Below are positions 1 through 7,171 of a DNA stretch of 21,257 nt, piece by piece. Origin of the DNA: JAGBWK01 sp964462445 (GTDB lineage Bacteria > Bacteroidota > Bacteroidia > Bacteroidales > Muribaculaceae). The position numbers and the translations under genes are program-made. Where the stretch lies: positions 1 to 21,257 of the forward strand of contig CAYWXG010000046.1 in the NCBI GenBank assembly GCA_964462445.1, in the 5' to 3' direction. How positions within the stretch are numbered: the first letter of the stretch is position 1; each line of letters begins with the position of its first letter. Below the pieces are notes generated by a model, which was not told where the DNA came from, searched no databases, and saw only the letters and a program-made list of their open reading frames with translations.

Positions 1-115
1 TAATTGTATTTATTTGAAATTGAGTACTTTAAAGTTAATACTTTTATCGCTAATCGCCAAATTTTCAACTAATTATATTTCATCGAACTCACGTTATTTA
101 GTTATGAAAAAGTTG

Positions 116-152
116 AAAAAAGGAAAAAACGGGCTAAAATGACCATTTAGCC
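116..152 (-). terminator. Distal intrinsic terminator of the ATPase gene
   Basis: Read on the minus strand there is a 7-bp stem (132-138 with 146-152, GGCTAAA/TTTAGCC) with a 7-nt loop. It is followed by two T6 runs (129-124 and 121-116) split by CC. It lies 10 nt beyond another terminator, so the two work in series for the same minus-strand transcript. Confidence 0.6.
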
Positions 153-154
153 AC

Positions 155-187
155 AAAAAATGAACGCCCCAGAATCTCCGGGGCGTT
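155..187 (-). terminator. Proximal intrinsic terminator of the ATPase gene
   Basis: A GC-rich 8-bp stem (AACGCCCC at 163-170 with GGGGCGTT at 180-187) has a 9-nt loop. On the minus strand it is followed by CA and six T (160-155). It sits 30 nt after the stop codon of the minus-strand ATPase gene, the expected place for a Rho-independent terminator. Confidence 0.8.
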
Positions 188-217
188 ATAACTCTATGAT
201 GAAGTTTTATACTAGAG

Positions 218-1633
218 TCATTCAAATAGGTCATCAGCAGTCAATGTGTTTTGTACATCTCCTGCATATTCGTTTGATGTGAGACCTGATGCGGTTATCA
301 TGGTCAGAAATATAGCGTTCTTTGTTTTAGTGACATCTTTCAGTCTTGCAACCTTGTTTTGCAGGTTTGCAGAATACTTTTTGTCGATTGTAAAGGGATT
401 CTTTGTGAATTTCATCTCGCAAAGATTGAACACTTTGTCAGCCCGCTCAATCAATAAATCAATTTCAACTCCGGGTAGGTCTGCATACGGAGGGGTGCGC
501 CATGAGAATTCATTGCTCAAGATTCCACCAATGCCCAAAGCTTTTTTTATTTGGCGAATATGAAGCAGACATATCCTTTCAAATGACAAACCACACCAGT
601 TGGCGTATGCCGGACTGGTCTGAATCTTTGACCAATACCCTTCATCTGTAATTCTCTTTGATGAAAGGAATCTATAATAGAATAACGTATAATTATCTAT
701 GAGTTGATAGACGGACCCTTTTACTCTATTCCCATAAGATGAGTATAAACGGATGAAACCACAGGCTTCAAGGGCTGTCATATATTTTGTCAAAGTACCG
801 TTTCGCGGTAAGTGTGTGGTCTCTGATATTTCCTCGATAGTCATGCCCACTTTCTTTTTTCCAAGTGCCGATATTATTTTCAGATATGGTTCAGGTCGTT
901 TGAACAATGAGGCGTAAAGATCATCGAACTCACTCTTGAAAACTGCATTATCGGCGAAAAACATACGATCAATGTTTTGTGCCAGACTAAACCTGTGGTC
1001 AAGTTTGCTCCAATAATATGGGACACCGCCAAAGATCATATATGCTTCTATAATCTGTGGTCGCGTCATTTTCATATGGAGCGAAGCGGCATATCGTTCA
1101 CACTCGCTAAGCGTAAACTGTTTCAACCTGATACTACGGGAAAGACGATTATGTAATCCTCCGTGATTATGTATAATATTCTTGATAATCCATGATGTTG
1201 CCGAACCGCATACAATTAACAGAATATCTTTCCTTGCCGAAGCCCATCCATTCCAGAAGTGTTCAAGGGCCGGGAGAAAATCAGACTTAGGCGTATCCAT
1301 CCACGGCAGTTCATCCAGAAAAATCACTTTTCTTTTCTCTTTCCTGTTTTGGATGTATGTTGACAGACATTGAAATGCCTCAAGCCAGTTTTTGGGGATT
1401 TGGGAAGGGGTGTAACCCTGACTTACCAAGGAATTATAAAACGCTTTAAGCTGCCCCTTCGCGGGGAATTTTGACACCCCTGCATGGAAGAATGTAGAAC
1501 GCCCCTGCAAAGTCTCTCTTACAAGGTACGTTTTCCCAATTCTTCGCCGACCGTATATGGCTACAAACTCAGATTCGGAAGAGGAATACGCCTCTTCAAG
1601 CTGATATATTTCTTCTTCTCGTCCTATAAGCAT
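218..1633 (-). CDS. AAA+ ATPase with C-terminal DUF234 (PD-(D/E)XK-like) domain
   Basis: This belongs to the 'ATP-binding protein, archaeal ATPase type' family found in Bacteroidetes accessory regions. Its cellular role is not established. Positions below count from an upstream GTG at 1651. The sequence shows an N-terminal IGREEE motif, Walker A GRRRIGKT (34-41), Walker B KVIFLDELPW (108-117) and a sensor-like CGSATSW (148-154). A winged-helix-like region follows (about 255-300). The C-terminal domain contains EIDLLIE (396-402) and CEMKF (411-415), which together read as the D...ExK core of PD-(D/E)XK nucleases. I prefer the ATG at 1633 as start, because a TACCTTTG box at 1658-1651 would put the transcript start downstream of the GTG. 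The GTG start would add six residues. The gene stands alone, ends in tandem terminators, and has paired inverted repeats upstream that may be operators. Nuclease activity is inference; many relatives are simply annotated as ATPases. Confidence 0.85.
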   Translation of the reverse strand: MLIGREEEIYQLEEAYSSSESEFVAIYGRRRIGKTYLVRETLQGRSTFFHAGVSKFPAKGQLKAFYNSLVSQGYTPSQIPKNWLEAFQCLSTYIQNRKEKRKVIFLDELPWMDTPKSDFLPALEHFWNGWASARKDILLIVCGSATSWIIKNIIHNHGGLHNRLSRSIRLKQFTLSECERYAASLHMKMTRPQIIEAYMIFGGVPYYWSKLDHRFSLAQNIDRMFFADNAVFKSEFDDLYASLFKRPEPYLKIISALGKKKVGMTIEEISETTHLPRNGTLTKYMTALEACGFIRLYSSYGNRVKGSVYQLIDNYTLFYYRFLSSKRITDEGYWSKIQTSPAYANWCGLSFERICLLHIRQIKKALGIGGILSNEFSWRTPPYADLPGVEIDLLIERADKVFNLCEMKFTKNPFTIDKKYSANLQNKVARLKDVTKTKNAIFLTMITASGLTSNEYAGDVQNTLTADDLFE

Positions 1634-1679
1634 ACTTTGAAATTTAGGCACAAAGGTAGTGAATAATTCTGGTATATCC

Positions 1680-1714
1680 TATCTAAATCGCAAATTATAT
1701 CGAAGATTTAGATA
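1680..1714. promoter_or_regulatory. Inverted-repeat pair 1 (TATCTAAATC), possible operator
   Basis: TATCTAAATC at 1680-1689 faces its exact reverse complement GATTTAGATA at 1705-1714, with 15 nt between. It lies 47 nt upstream of the minus-strand ATPase start. A second pair with the same 26-bp offset lies 76 bp further away. The layout suggests dimer-binding operators, but no regulator is identified. Confidence 0.45.
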
Positions 1715-1755
1715 TCAAATGCAACGTGGACCTGCTTGCAAATCGGGCTATATGG

Positions 1756-1790
1756 TATCTAAATCTCCACAAATCATCATTATTTAGATA
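1756..1790. promoter_or_regulatory. Inverted-repeat pair 2 (TATCTAAAT), possible operator
   Basis: TATCTAAAT at 1756-1764 faces ATTTAGATA at 1782-1790. The start-to-start offset is 26 bp, exactly as in pair 1. The outermost arms of the two pairs also match each other over 12 bp (TCCTATCTAAAT at 1677-1688 and ATTTAGATAGGA at 1782-1793). The site could control the ATPase gene, the plus-strand promoter at 1818, or both. Confidence 0.45.
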
Positions 1791-1817
1791 GGAAATACGA
1801 AAAATGAAGCCGAAAAA

Positions 1818-1849
1818 TTTGGGTGCTTCTCAAAAAATTAGTAACTTTG
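1818..1849 (+). promoter_or_regulatory. Bacteroidetes-type promoter with no gene downstream
   Basis: TTTG (1818-1821), 20 nt, then TAACTTTG (1842-1849) match the Bacteroidetes primary-sigma consensus TTTG-N19-21-TAnnTTTG. Transcription would begin near 1856 and run rightwards. The next plus-strand gene is 2.5 kb away, and the gene in between is on the other strand. Confidence 0.6.
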
Positions 1850-1855
1850 CAATCA

Positions 1856-2097
1856 AGAAAAGAGTACATTCACACATTTTAGGCAAGATGGCGAGACATT
1901 CGTAACGCCCGATTGTCCACTCTGCGCCAGCCCCTGACGCAAAATGCAGAAAAACGATGAAAATCGCAGGTGTGAGGGAGGCTCCTGAAAACTCAAAAAT
2001 CGTCCTTATTTAGTTGATTATCAATCCTTTAATTAGGAGGCTCCAATACTGGTGGCACCACTTGAAGAGGAAGTAGAGATAATCAGCTTCCTTTTTT
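1856..2097 (+). ncRNA. Candidate small RNA or relic transcript (about 240 nt)
   Basis: This is the stretch between the promoter at 1818-1849 and a terminator-like hairpin at 2068-2097. It has only tiny reading frames: a 5-codon ORF beginning ATGGCGAGA near 1888 and a 14-codon ORF beginning at 1944. I do not recognise an RNA family. It could be a small RNA, an antisense or read-through control element against the converging DUF262 gene, or the leader of a lost gene. This is a proposal from promoter and terminator geometry only. Confidence 0.3.
2068..2097 (+). terminator. Plus-strand intrinsic terminator
   Basis: A 6-bp stem AGGAAG (2068-2073) with CTTCCT (2087-2092) has a 13-nt loop, and T6 covers 2092-2097. 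The stem is short, so strength is uncertain. It is correctly oriented to end the transcript from the promoter at 1818-1849. Confidence 0.45.
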
Positions 2098-2170
2098 GCC
2101 CAATAAGTCCAATATCCATACGTCACAAATATATTGTCACGTACATCTTGTAATGCATGGAGGGGTGTAT

Positions 2171-3975
2171 TTATAGCGAGAAATAATACTCTTTCAATCG
2201 CTGAGCAATTAACTTTCTACGCTCATTGAGGAATGTTGGATAGTCATCAATTGACATCCCAATTACTTCTACCGGAATACAGCAATCGCTCACAAGATTT
2301 GACTGCAGTGCGTTGCGGTCGACAATGCCACCATACATTGTTTCGCCTCCGGCACACTGCACATCATTTATATAGCTCAAATAATCTTTCGGTGCTTTTT
2401 TCCTAATCTTGATATTGATCTCAGTCTGAGTGTAAACATAGTTCGCAACTTGGTTATACTCAGAACGGCTCATGCCCTTTGATTTGAGGTATTCTCGTGG
2501 GAAGATATGGTGGACATCTCCCTTCTGAGATATCATGTCTTGTACCATTATTGCAGTTGACAGGAAGCCCTTGCGATTTTGGATGCACTGTGAAGCTAAA
2601 AATACATTAAATATAGGACTACTATCTACCGAAGTATTTAGTTGTTGAATTGCTCCAAAATCCCAATATGCATCGGAAAGTTCTGCTACTTCAACTTCTG
2701 ATAGATACTTGCCGAAGTCGTCGTACTTATCAATTTGTTTGGCATCGTAGTCGAAGTTGCTCTCCGGCGACATACTATATCGCCTTTTGAGAATAGAATA
2801 TACGAACCATCTGCGAACATACTTCTCTATAAGTTCCGATTTATATCCTTTCTCGCGCAATTTCAAATAGAGAATATATGCAAAGTTCAAAGTGTTTTGC
2901 GAGCGAATTAGCTTAGAATGGCAAAAACCGGCAGAGCGGATAATCATAATGAATCGCTTAAAGTTGGTTTCATTGATGAATGAGCATACACCATCAGCAA
3001 GTTGTTTATATGTATCTTCCTTGATTTGCTCTTCAAACTCTCGAGTTTCAAAATTTCGACCGGATAATAAACTAACTAAATCAGCCATTTTGCCTCGGCT
3101 AAACTTAACTGCAAGAGCCACACGCAGGATATCTACATACGAAGGGTCGTATATATCATCAATTTCTTTGCGAAGCCATTCTATTTGCGGTCGATAATGC
3201 GAGTCGGCAAACTCCTTATCATTTTTCATAAGGATAGAAAAGAATTCCGGACGAACAGCAAGTTCACTGAAATGGTCAATACATTTTCGTAGAAGATTAC
3301 CGCCATACATTTCGTTCGCAGCAATGGTAGACATTACGAAGTCAGCTTGATTCAATGGTACTCCTTTGCTGTTTATACGGATAAATATCTCGGTGACTCG
3401 CTCAATATCAAGATTGCCGGAAAGCTCAATTACTCCCACCTGCTTATTTGCAATCTCCTTAAGAGCATCAATTGCAGACTCAATGTCGTCCTCATTAACA
3501 TTCGGATTGAGATCCAAGTATTCTTTTCGCACGGCACGAGGAGTTTTTTCTCCGCTCAATATAGGCGCGATATCTTTTATCCAAGTCGGGTCTTTTCTAA
3601 TTGCCGCGTTAAAAGTAGCAAACTTATGTTCAATTGGATGGTATGCTACTTGAATTTTTACGTCCTGATAGTCAAGATTTTTGACTGTTTCGCCTAAGAT
3701 GGCCGCACGCAACGCAGTGATGCGTTGCTGCCCGTCAATTAAAATTTTTTTCCAACTGAGCTATTGCCATCCTTGAGTTTTACATTTGGGCTCTGCCAAG
3801 TTATGATGTAGCCAATCGGGAAACCATTATAGAGGCTATCAATAAGTTCAGTTACTTTATCCGGCTTCCATACAAATGGTCGTTGGATTTCCGGAATAGC
3901 AATCTCGCGCATCTGTACCATGCTGAGCAGATTAGAAACAAGGAACTGATTTACTGAATAATTTTGTGCTGCCAT
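2171..3975 (-). pseudogene. DUF262 + HNH (GmrSD-type) restriction-like protein, split by a -1 frameshift
   Basis: The N-terminal frame (3975-3739) encodes 78 residues with the DUF262 signature IPEIQRPFVWKPDKV and GFPIGYIITW. It then hits TAA at 3741-3739. The rest (3751-2171) is in the -1 frame and continues with ILIDGQQRITALR, the DGQQR motif that belongs directly after. Restoring one A gives one 601-residue protein. The C-terminal part carries an HNH/DUF1524-like core: GDVHHIFPREYL, then NQVANYVY and EINIKI, with the expected His and Asn intact. DUF262-HNH proteins are related to the modification-dependent type IV enzyme GmrSD and act against phage. No partner methylase or other defence gene is visible apart from the ATPase 0.5 kb away. 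The break lies in an A7 run and could be a real mutation, a sequencing error, or programmed frameshifting. Apart from this point the frame is clean and all motifs are present, so any inactivation is recent. Confidence 0.85.
3709..3751 (-). other. Slippery heptamer A_AAA_AAA with stop and downstream hairpin
   Basis: On the minus strand the zero frame reads GGA AAA AAA TTT TAA, so the A7 (3751-3745) is in the correct phase for a -1 slip at A_AAA_AAA. The zero-frame stop follows one codon later. After a 16-nt spacer comes a perfect 8-bp stem, GCAACGCA/TGCGTTGC, with a 4-nt loop (3728-3709). The spacer is longer than the 5-9 nt usual in bacterial -1 frameshift sites. The stem also encodes conserved residues (QQRITALR), so it may be coincidence. 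Confidence 0.4.
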
Positions 3976-4404
3976 ACTTATTTTATTTCAATTTGTTGGT
4001 GCGTTTTTTCATTACTAAAACTACTTTTTATGTAGTCTATATCTTCCTTAACGTTGTTTGTAACAAAATTAGTGATTTTATTTCATTTTAACTGCAACAA
4101 GTGGACATATTTTATTTAGGATATTTATGAGAATGTTGAGGTTGGGAAAAATGGGGCGGAGGTGGGGAATGTCAAAAAGTTTATGTATCTTTACTGCATC
4201 TAAAAATTTGAATGGCTGAGGTGCTGAGATGCGAGCTACCAATAGAGGCGATAATGTTTCTTCTATTGAAATAGCATCAATCAAAGAATGGCTACTGAGG
4301 TGCGGGTAACAAAAAGTGGCGATAGTGAGTGCTGAGGAGTCATTCGCAATTTTTAGGTCGGCATTTGCCGTAATCGTAGAAATTAAACCAATTATTATTA
4401 TATA
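3976..4404. other. Intergenic region with a degenerate direct repeat
   Basis: I see no convincing gene here. A TAATTTTG box at 4071-4064 on the minus strand may be the -7 element for the DUF262 gene, but its -33 element is poor. Two imperfect 31-nt copies lie at 4226-4256 and 4297-4327, agreeing at 23 of 31 positions by eye. Each is preceded by AATGGCT (4211 and 4288). A short palindrome CGGCATTTGCCG lies at 4360-4371, ahead of the dipeptidase gene. Confidence 0.4.
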
Positions 4405-6036
4405 ATGAAACGACTAACCGCAATAATGACAGCCGCTCTTGTCGCGGCGCTTCCGGCACTCGCGTGTACGAGTCTCATCGTGGCGAAGGGTGCAGGTGAA
4501 GACAAAAGTGTATTTATAACTTATGCTGCCGATTCTCATAGCCTGTATGGCGAACTTTACAATCAGCCGGCTGCCGACCATCCCAAAGGGGCTGTTCGCA
4601 AGGTTGTGGAGTGGGACACCGGTAAGCCGCTTGGGGAGATTCCCGAAGTGAAGCACACTTATTCTACTATCGGAAACATGAATGAGCATGGATTGGCAAT
4701 CGCTGAGAGTACTTGGGGTGGTCGCGAAGAGCTCGCCGGTAGTGGTTTGATAGATTATGGTTCGCTTATCTATATCACATTGCAACGTGCAAAGACAGCT
4801 CGTGAGGCGATAAAGGTGATGACCGGTCTTGTTGACAAATATGGTTATGCAAGCAGTGGTGAGTCATTCTCAATCGCCGACCCCGATGAAGTGTGGATTA
4901 TGGAGTTGATAGGTAAAGGCGCGAAGGATAAGGGTGCAGTGTGGGTGGCACGTCGTGTCCCCGATGGCTATATCTCGGGACATGCCAATCATGCGCGTAT
5001 TCACACGTTCCCCCTCGATGACCCTGAAACAATTTATAGCAAAGATGTAATTTCATTTGCACGCAAGCAGGGATATTTCAGCGGTAAGGATGAGGAGTTT
5101 GATTTCTCAAAAGCGTATGCTGTGACCGATTTCAGCGCGTTGCGTGGATGCGATGCTCGCGTGTGGGCATTTTTCAATCGCCATGCCGATGGTATGGAGC
5201 AATATCTCCCGTGGATTGACCGAGCTGAAGGTGAGCCGATGCCTTTGTGGGTGAAGCCGAAGCATGAGTTGACGGCGGCAGATTTGAAAGCTATGATGCG
5301 CGACCATTTTGAAGATACACCTTATGATATGACCAACGATATAGGTGCTGGCCCGTATGCGGTGCCTTATCGTTGGCGTCCGATGACGTTTACGGTTGAT
5401 TCTGTTGAATACACCAATGAACGTGCAATTGCAACGCAGCAGACCGGATTTTCGTTTGTGGCACAGTTGCGCGACCAATTGCCCGGATATATGAAGGGAT
5501 TGTTGTGGTTTGGCACCGATGATGCTAACACTTGTGTTTATTTGCCGATATTCTGTTCGGTGGCACGTGCACCCCATGAGGTTGCAGTGGGCAATGGCGA
5601 CATGAATACATTGTCGTGGACTTCTAATTTCTGGGTTAACAATTATGTGGCTAATCAGGCATATAATCGCTATTCTCAGATGATTCCTGATATACGAAAA
5701 GTTCAGACCGCGCTTGAGGACAGTATCGCAGTAGATGTCAGAGTAGCAATAGAGCAAGTGCCTGAATTTGAGCCTGCCGATGCTAAGGAGTTGCTTCAAA
5801 ATCTTGCTGATATTTGGGCAAATAAGGCGACAACTCGCTATAAAGAGTTGGGCGATTATCTGTTCATGAAATATATGGACGGCAATGTCAAGAAGGAGGA
5901 GAACGGACAGTTCATGCGCAATGAATATGGCATGCCTGCCTATCCTTCATTCCCCGGATATGATGAGCGCTATTATCGTTCTATTGTAGAAGATGCGGGA
6001 GAGCGCTTGAAAGTAAATACGATTAACTATAAATAG
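4405..6036 (+). CDS. Exported C69-family dipeptidase (PepD-like)
   Basis: This 543-residue protein is a peptidase family C69 (U34) Ntn-hydrolase that cleaves dipeptides, probably in the periplasm. Residues 1-20 are a signal peptide ending ALA, an AxA signal-peptidase I site. The next residue is Cys21 in CTSLIVAKG, the family's N-terminal catalytic nucleophile. Export processing alone would therefore expose it. Other family blocks are NEHGLAIAEST (93-103), ESFSIADPDEVWIMELIG (153-170) and SGHANHARI (191-199). The C-terminal part is the long extension usual in Bacteroidetes members. The start is the first ATG and gives a normal signal peptide. A zinc metallopeptidase gene follows 8 bp downstream, so the two are probably cotranscribed. 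A weak lipobox reading of PALAC is possible, but the -3 Ala makes lipoprotein processing less likely. Confidence 0.92.
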   Translation: MKRLTAIMTAALVAALPALACTSLIVAKGAGEDKSVFITYAADSHSLYGELYNQPAADHPKGAVRKVVEWDTGKPLGEIPEVKHTYSTIGNMNEHGLAIAESTWGGREELAGSGLIDYGSLIYITLQRAKTAREAIKVMTGLVDKYGYASSGESFSIADPDEVWIMELIGKGAKDKGAVWVARRVPDGYISGHANHARIHTFPLDDPETIYSKDVISFARKQGYFSGKDEEFDFSKAYAVTDFSALRGCDARVWAFFNRHADGMEQYLPWIDRAEGEPMPLWVKPKHELTAADLKAMMRDHFEDTPYDMTNDIGAGPYAVPYRWRPMTFTVDSVEYTNERAIATQQTGFSFVAQLRDQLPGYMKGLLWFGTDDANTCVYLPIFCSVARAPHEVAVGNGDMNTLSWTSNFWVNNYVANQAYNRYSQMIPDIRKVQTALEDSIAVDVRVAIEQVPEFEPADAKELLQNLADIWANKATTRYKELGDYLFMKYMDGNVKKEENGQFMRNEYGMPAYPSFPGYDERYYRSIVEDAGERLKVNTINYK

Positions 6037-6044
6037 GAAGAGCG

Positions 6045-6917
6045 ATGAGACTTGACGGTCGACGCAGAAGTAGTAATGTCGATGACCGACGTCGAGTGTC
6101 GGGGAAGTCGATGGCAGCCGGAGGCGGTATTGTCGGAAGTATAATATATGTCGTTATCACATTGATGAACGGTGGCGATGTCGGCACTGCGATAAGTAAT
6201 GCAGTAACGCAAGGAGTAGGTGGCAACACCGGCTCTTATCCGGAATATGTAGAAGATGAAACAGATGCTTATCTCTTTGATTTATCGTCGAAAGTGTTTG
6301 CCGGGACAGAAGATGTGTGGAATGCAGAATTTCGCAAAAATGGTTGGGGTGAATATCGAGAACCGACGTTGGTAATCTATAAGGGTGCTGTCGAGACGGC
6401 ATGCGGACAGGGTACATCGCAAACCGGTCCTTTCTATTGCTCGGCAGATGAAACTGTATATATCGATTTGAGTTTCTTTCGCGATATGCAGTCGACGATA
6501 GGAGGTGGTGGCGATTTTGCCTATGCCTATGTCATCGCTCACGAGGTGGGTCATCACGTGCAGCATTTGCTCGGTACGCTTCAAGAGAAGCATAATCAGA
6601 TGGCTCGACTGTCGGAGGCGGAAGCAAATAAAATCAGTGTGCGCATGGAGTTGCAAGCCGATTATTATGCCGGAGTGTGGGCATATCACGACAACCAGAT
6701 GTTTGGCTCGCTCGAAGCCGGCGACCTTGAAGAGGCTCTCGATGTGGCGTCGAAGATAGGAGATGATTATTTGCAACGAAAAGCCTATGGGCGAGAAATG
6801 CCGGAAACGTTCAATCATGGACGCTCAGAGCAGCGAGTAAGATGGTTTAAGAAGGGATTCGATACCGGAGCATCATCAGCGGGTGATACTTATGCTATTC
6901 CATATTCATCGCTGTAG
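6045..6917 (+). CDS. Neutral zinc metallopeptidase (YpfJ/PF04228 type)
   Basis: The 290-residue protein matches the putative neutral zinc metallopeptidase family, whose best-known member is E. coli YpfJ. Its substrate is unknown. The N-terminus has a basic stretch typical of the family (MRLDGRRRSSNVDDRRR). One membrane segment follows at about 26-42, so the catalytic part is likely anchored and periplasmic. The zinc site is HEVGHH (166-171), with the downstream helix MELQADYYAGVWA (201-213) supplying the third ligand region. Two cysteines (120 and 132) flank the conserved GQGTSQTGPFY stretch. It begins 8 bp after the dipeptidase stop with AGGA just upstream, and ends before a strong terminator, so it is the last gene of a two-gene peptidase operon. 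Confidence 0.92.
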   Translation: MRLDGRRRSSNVDDRRRVSGKSMAAGGGIVGSIIYVVITLMNGGDVGTAISNAVTQGVGGNTGSYPEYVEDETDAYLFDLSSKVFAGTEDVWNAEFRKNGWGEYREPTLVIYKGAVETACGQGTSQTGPFYCSADETVYIDLSFFRDMQSTIGGGGDFAYAYVIAHEVGHHVQHLLGTLQEKHNQMARLSEAEANKISVRMELQADYYAGVWAYHDNQMFGSLEAGDLEEALDVASKIGDDYLQRKAYGREMPETFNHGRSEQRVRWFKKGFDTGASSAGDTYAIPYSSL

Positions 6918-6941
6918 AGCTGTTTTTATAATAAGAATACA

Positions 6942-6988
6942 AGAGAGTTAATGACGATTTGCTTCGCATTAACTCTCTCTATTTTTTT
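6942..6988 (+). terminator. Intrinsic terminator of the dipeptidase-metallopeptidase operon
   Basis: A perfect 12-bp stem pairs AGAGAGTTAATG (6942-6953) with CATTAACTCTCT (6967-6978) around a 13-nt loop. A T7 run (6982-6988) follows. The T-run is also the edge of the inserted MITE-like element. Confidence 0.85.
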
Positions 6989-7127
6989 ATTGGTGTCCGG
7001 TAAAAATTTGGATACGTCTTCAAAACAACATTTCCCCGGACAGCCGTTAATTCTCTTGGAAGGGGGGCTTGTAAAGCAAGAAATTCAGGGTTTATAGATC
7101 CTTCCATATGTTTACCGGACACCAATA
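6988..7127. mobile_element. MITE-like element, 140 bp, with 17-bp terminal inverted repeats
   Basis: TATTGGTGTCCGGTAAA (6988-7004) is an exact inverse of TTTACCGGACACCAATA (7111-7127). ATTTTTT flanks both sides (6981-6987 and 7128-7134), consistent with a 7-bp target duplication. The poly-T context makes the exact boundary uncertain, since ATTTTTTTAT can be matched on both sides. The roughly 106-bp interior has no coding capacity. This fits a non-autonomous element moved by a transposase elsewhere. I do not name the parent IS family. The target is the T-tract of the upstream terminator. Confidence 0.65.
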
Positions 7128-7171
7128 ATTTTTTTATAGGAAACTTCGACGTGTGATTAAACTGAATTCAA

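Noticed and set aside
4078..4284. 68-codon minus-strand open frame in the intergenic region
   Set aside because: Short, with no start context or family similarity; it overlaps the degenerate repeat. Not supported as a gene.
5107..5799. 230-codon minus-strand open frame opposite the dipeptidase
   Set aside because: Antisense to a complete C69 gene, with unnatural composition and no motif.
6282..6818. 178-codon minus-strand open frame
   Set aside because: Antisense to the zinc metallopeptidase with its HEVGHH motif; shadow frame.
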